Shown here: positions 63,656 to 64,000 of the stretch, piece after piece | Layout of the letters: every line of letters begins with the position of its first letter | How positions within the stretch are numbered: the stretch's first letter is position 1 | DNA from: JBCCTX01 sp964468435 | Lineage (GTDB): Bacteria > Bacteroidota > Bacteroidia > J057 | Direction: 5' to 3' | Assembly (NCBI GenBank): GCA_964468435.1 | Contig: CAYXVE010000007.1 | Span: forward strand, 1 to 64,000 | Length of the DNA: 64,000 nucleotides | Notes under the pieces: generated by a model | Told to the model about the DNA's origin: nothing | The model's input: only the letters and a program-made list of their open reading frames with translations | The model's database searches: none | Position numbers and translations under genes: made by a program

Positions 63656-64000
63656 ATGTTTATCCTACGCTATTTCACCTGTATCGCCCTCATAGCCTTA
63701 TTATTATCCTGTCAGCAACAGGAACAAAAAATGTTTACTTCCCTTCCCTCCAGCAAGACAGGTATTACTTTTAAAAATATCCTGCGCGAAACAGAGGAAT
63801 TCAATGTCATGAAATATGGCTATTTCTACAATGGAGGTGGCGTAGCAGTCGGAGATGTCAACAATGATGGATTACCAGATATCTATTTTACGGGAAATCT
63901 TGTAGCCAGCCACTTGTACCTCAATCAAGGCAACATGAAATTTGAAGAAGTGGCTGAAAAGGCTGGAGTGCGTGCTGATGGACTATGGAATACTGGTACC
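63656..64000 (+). CDS. VCBS/FG-GAP repeat lipoprotein, N-terminal part
   Basis: The gene begins at the ATG at 63656 and runs off the window, leaving 115 residues. The signal peptide ends with the lipobox LLSC (MFILRYFTCIALIALLLSC). The mature part starts FTSLPSSKTGITFKNILRETEEF and contains a calcium-binding FG-GAP unit, GGGVAVGDVNNDGLPDIYFTGN, as in the large ASPIC/UnbV-type surface lipoproteins often found after SusCD pairs. It is probably independent of the susCD transcript because of the terminator at 63398. The full length is not known. Confidence 0.8.
   Translation, partial: MFILRYFTCIALIALLLSCQQQEQKMFTSLPSSKTGITFKNILRETEEFNVMKYGYFYNGGGVAVGDVNNDGLPDIYFTGNLVASHLYLNQGNMKFEEVAEKAGVRADGLWNTGT

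Overview
The window is a chromosomal stretch of a member of the Bacteroidota. The evidence is a SusC/SusD pair, a giant secreted protein with a type IX secretion (gliding-type) C-terminal domain, a GldH-like lipoprotein beside RicT, PorT-like outer-membrane barrels, many signal peptides and lipoproteins, few Shine-Dalgarno sequences, and promoters of the Bacteroidota form (TTG about 19-21 bases before TAnnTTTG). The class cannot be fixed from the sequence. I see no tRNA, rRNA, CRISPR array, prophage or insertion sequence. One 100-base run of N (31249-31348) is an assembly gap inside an Rpn-family nuclease gene.

Layout. 0-7 kb: exported proteins of unknown function, rmuC, fabH and a DprE1-like flavin oxidase. 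7-12.5 kb: a divergent nucleoside-diphosphate-kinase-fold protein, an NrnA-type DHH phosphoesterase, an FKBP lipoprotein, a barrel protein, lipA and a SixA-like phosphatase. 12.5-17.1 kb: one 1538-residue modular adhesin-like protein with its own promoter and terminator. 17-22.5 kb: a TPR protein, gyrA and a membrane HExxH protein. 22.5-38 kb: surface-polysaccharide and LPS-core genes (WbpE-, WbpD- and WbpB-like enzymes, a GT4, the two halves of the heptose pathway enzyme HldE, a polytopic GT-C-like protein), interrupted by a perR-katG oxidative-stress operon, the Rpn gene, a K+ channel and an aminotransferase. 38-43 kb: the E2 subunit of a 2-oxoacid dehydrogenase, a PorT-like barrel, a membrane LAS-type peptidase, gldH and ricT. 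44-47.5 kb: a three-gene glycan/lipid-modification operon (GT-C, GT2, flippase-like). 47.7-58 kb: small membrane proteins, a large exported YetA/lyase-like protein, RDD, QueG, an S9 peptidase and a hydrolase-OsmC fusion. 58-64 kb: SusC, SusD and the beginning of a VCBS/FG-GAP lipoprotein, apparently a nutrient-uptake locus.

Together these are mostly envelope and housekeeping functions. The main regulatory observations are a near-perfect PerR/Fur-type operator just downstream of the perR-katG -7 element, paired direct repeats abutting the promoter of the giant secreted protein, inverted repeats upstream of susC, and a LacI-like palindrome at 17223-17236. The least usual proteins are the kinase-fold protein with an internal insertion (7347-8372), the membrane-anchored LAS peptidase (40063-40890) and the Rpn protein with a variable GKIE tetrapeptide tract. 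No complete, clearly new multi-gene system is evident.
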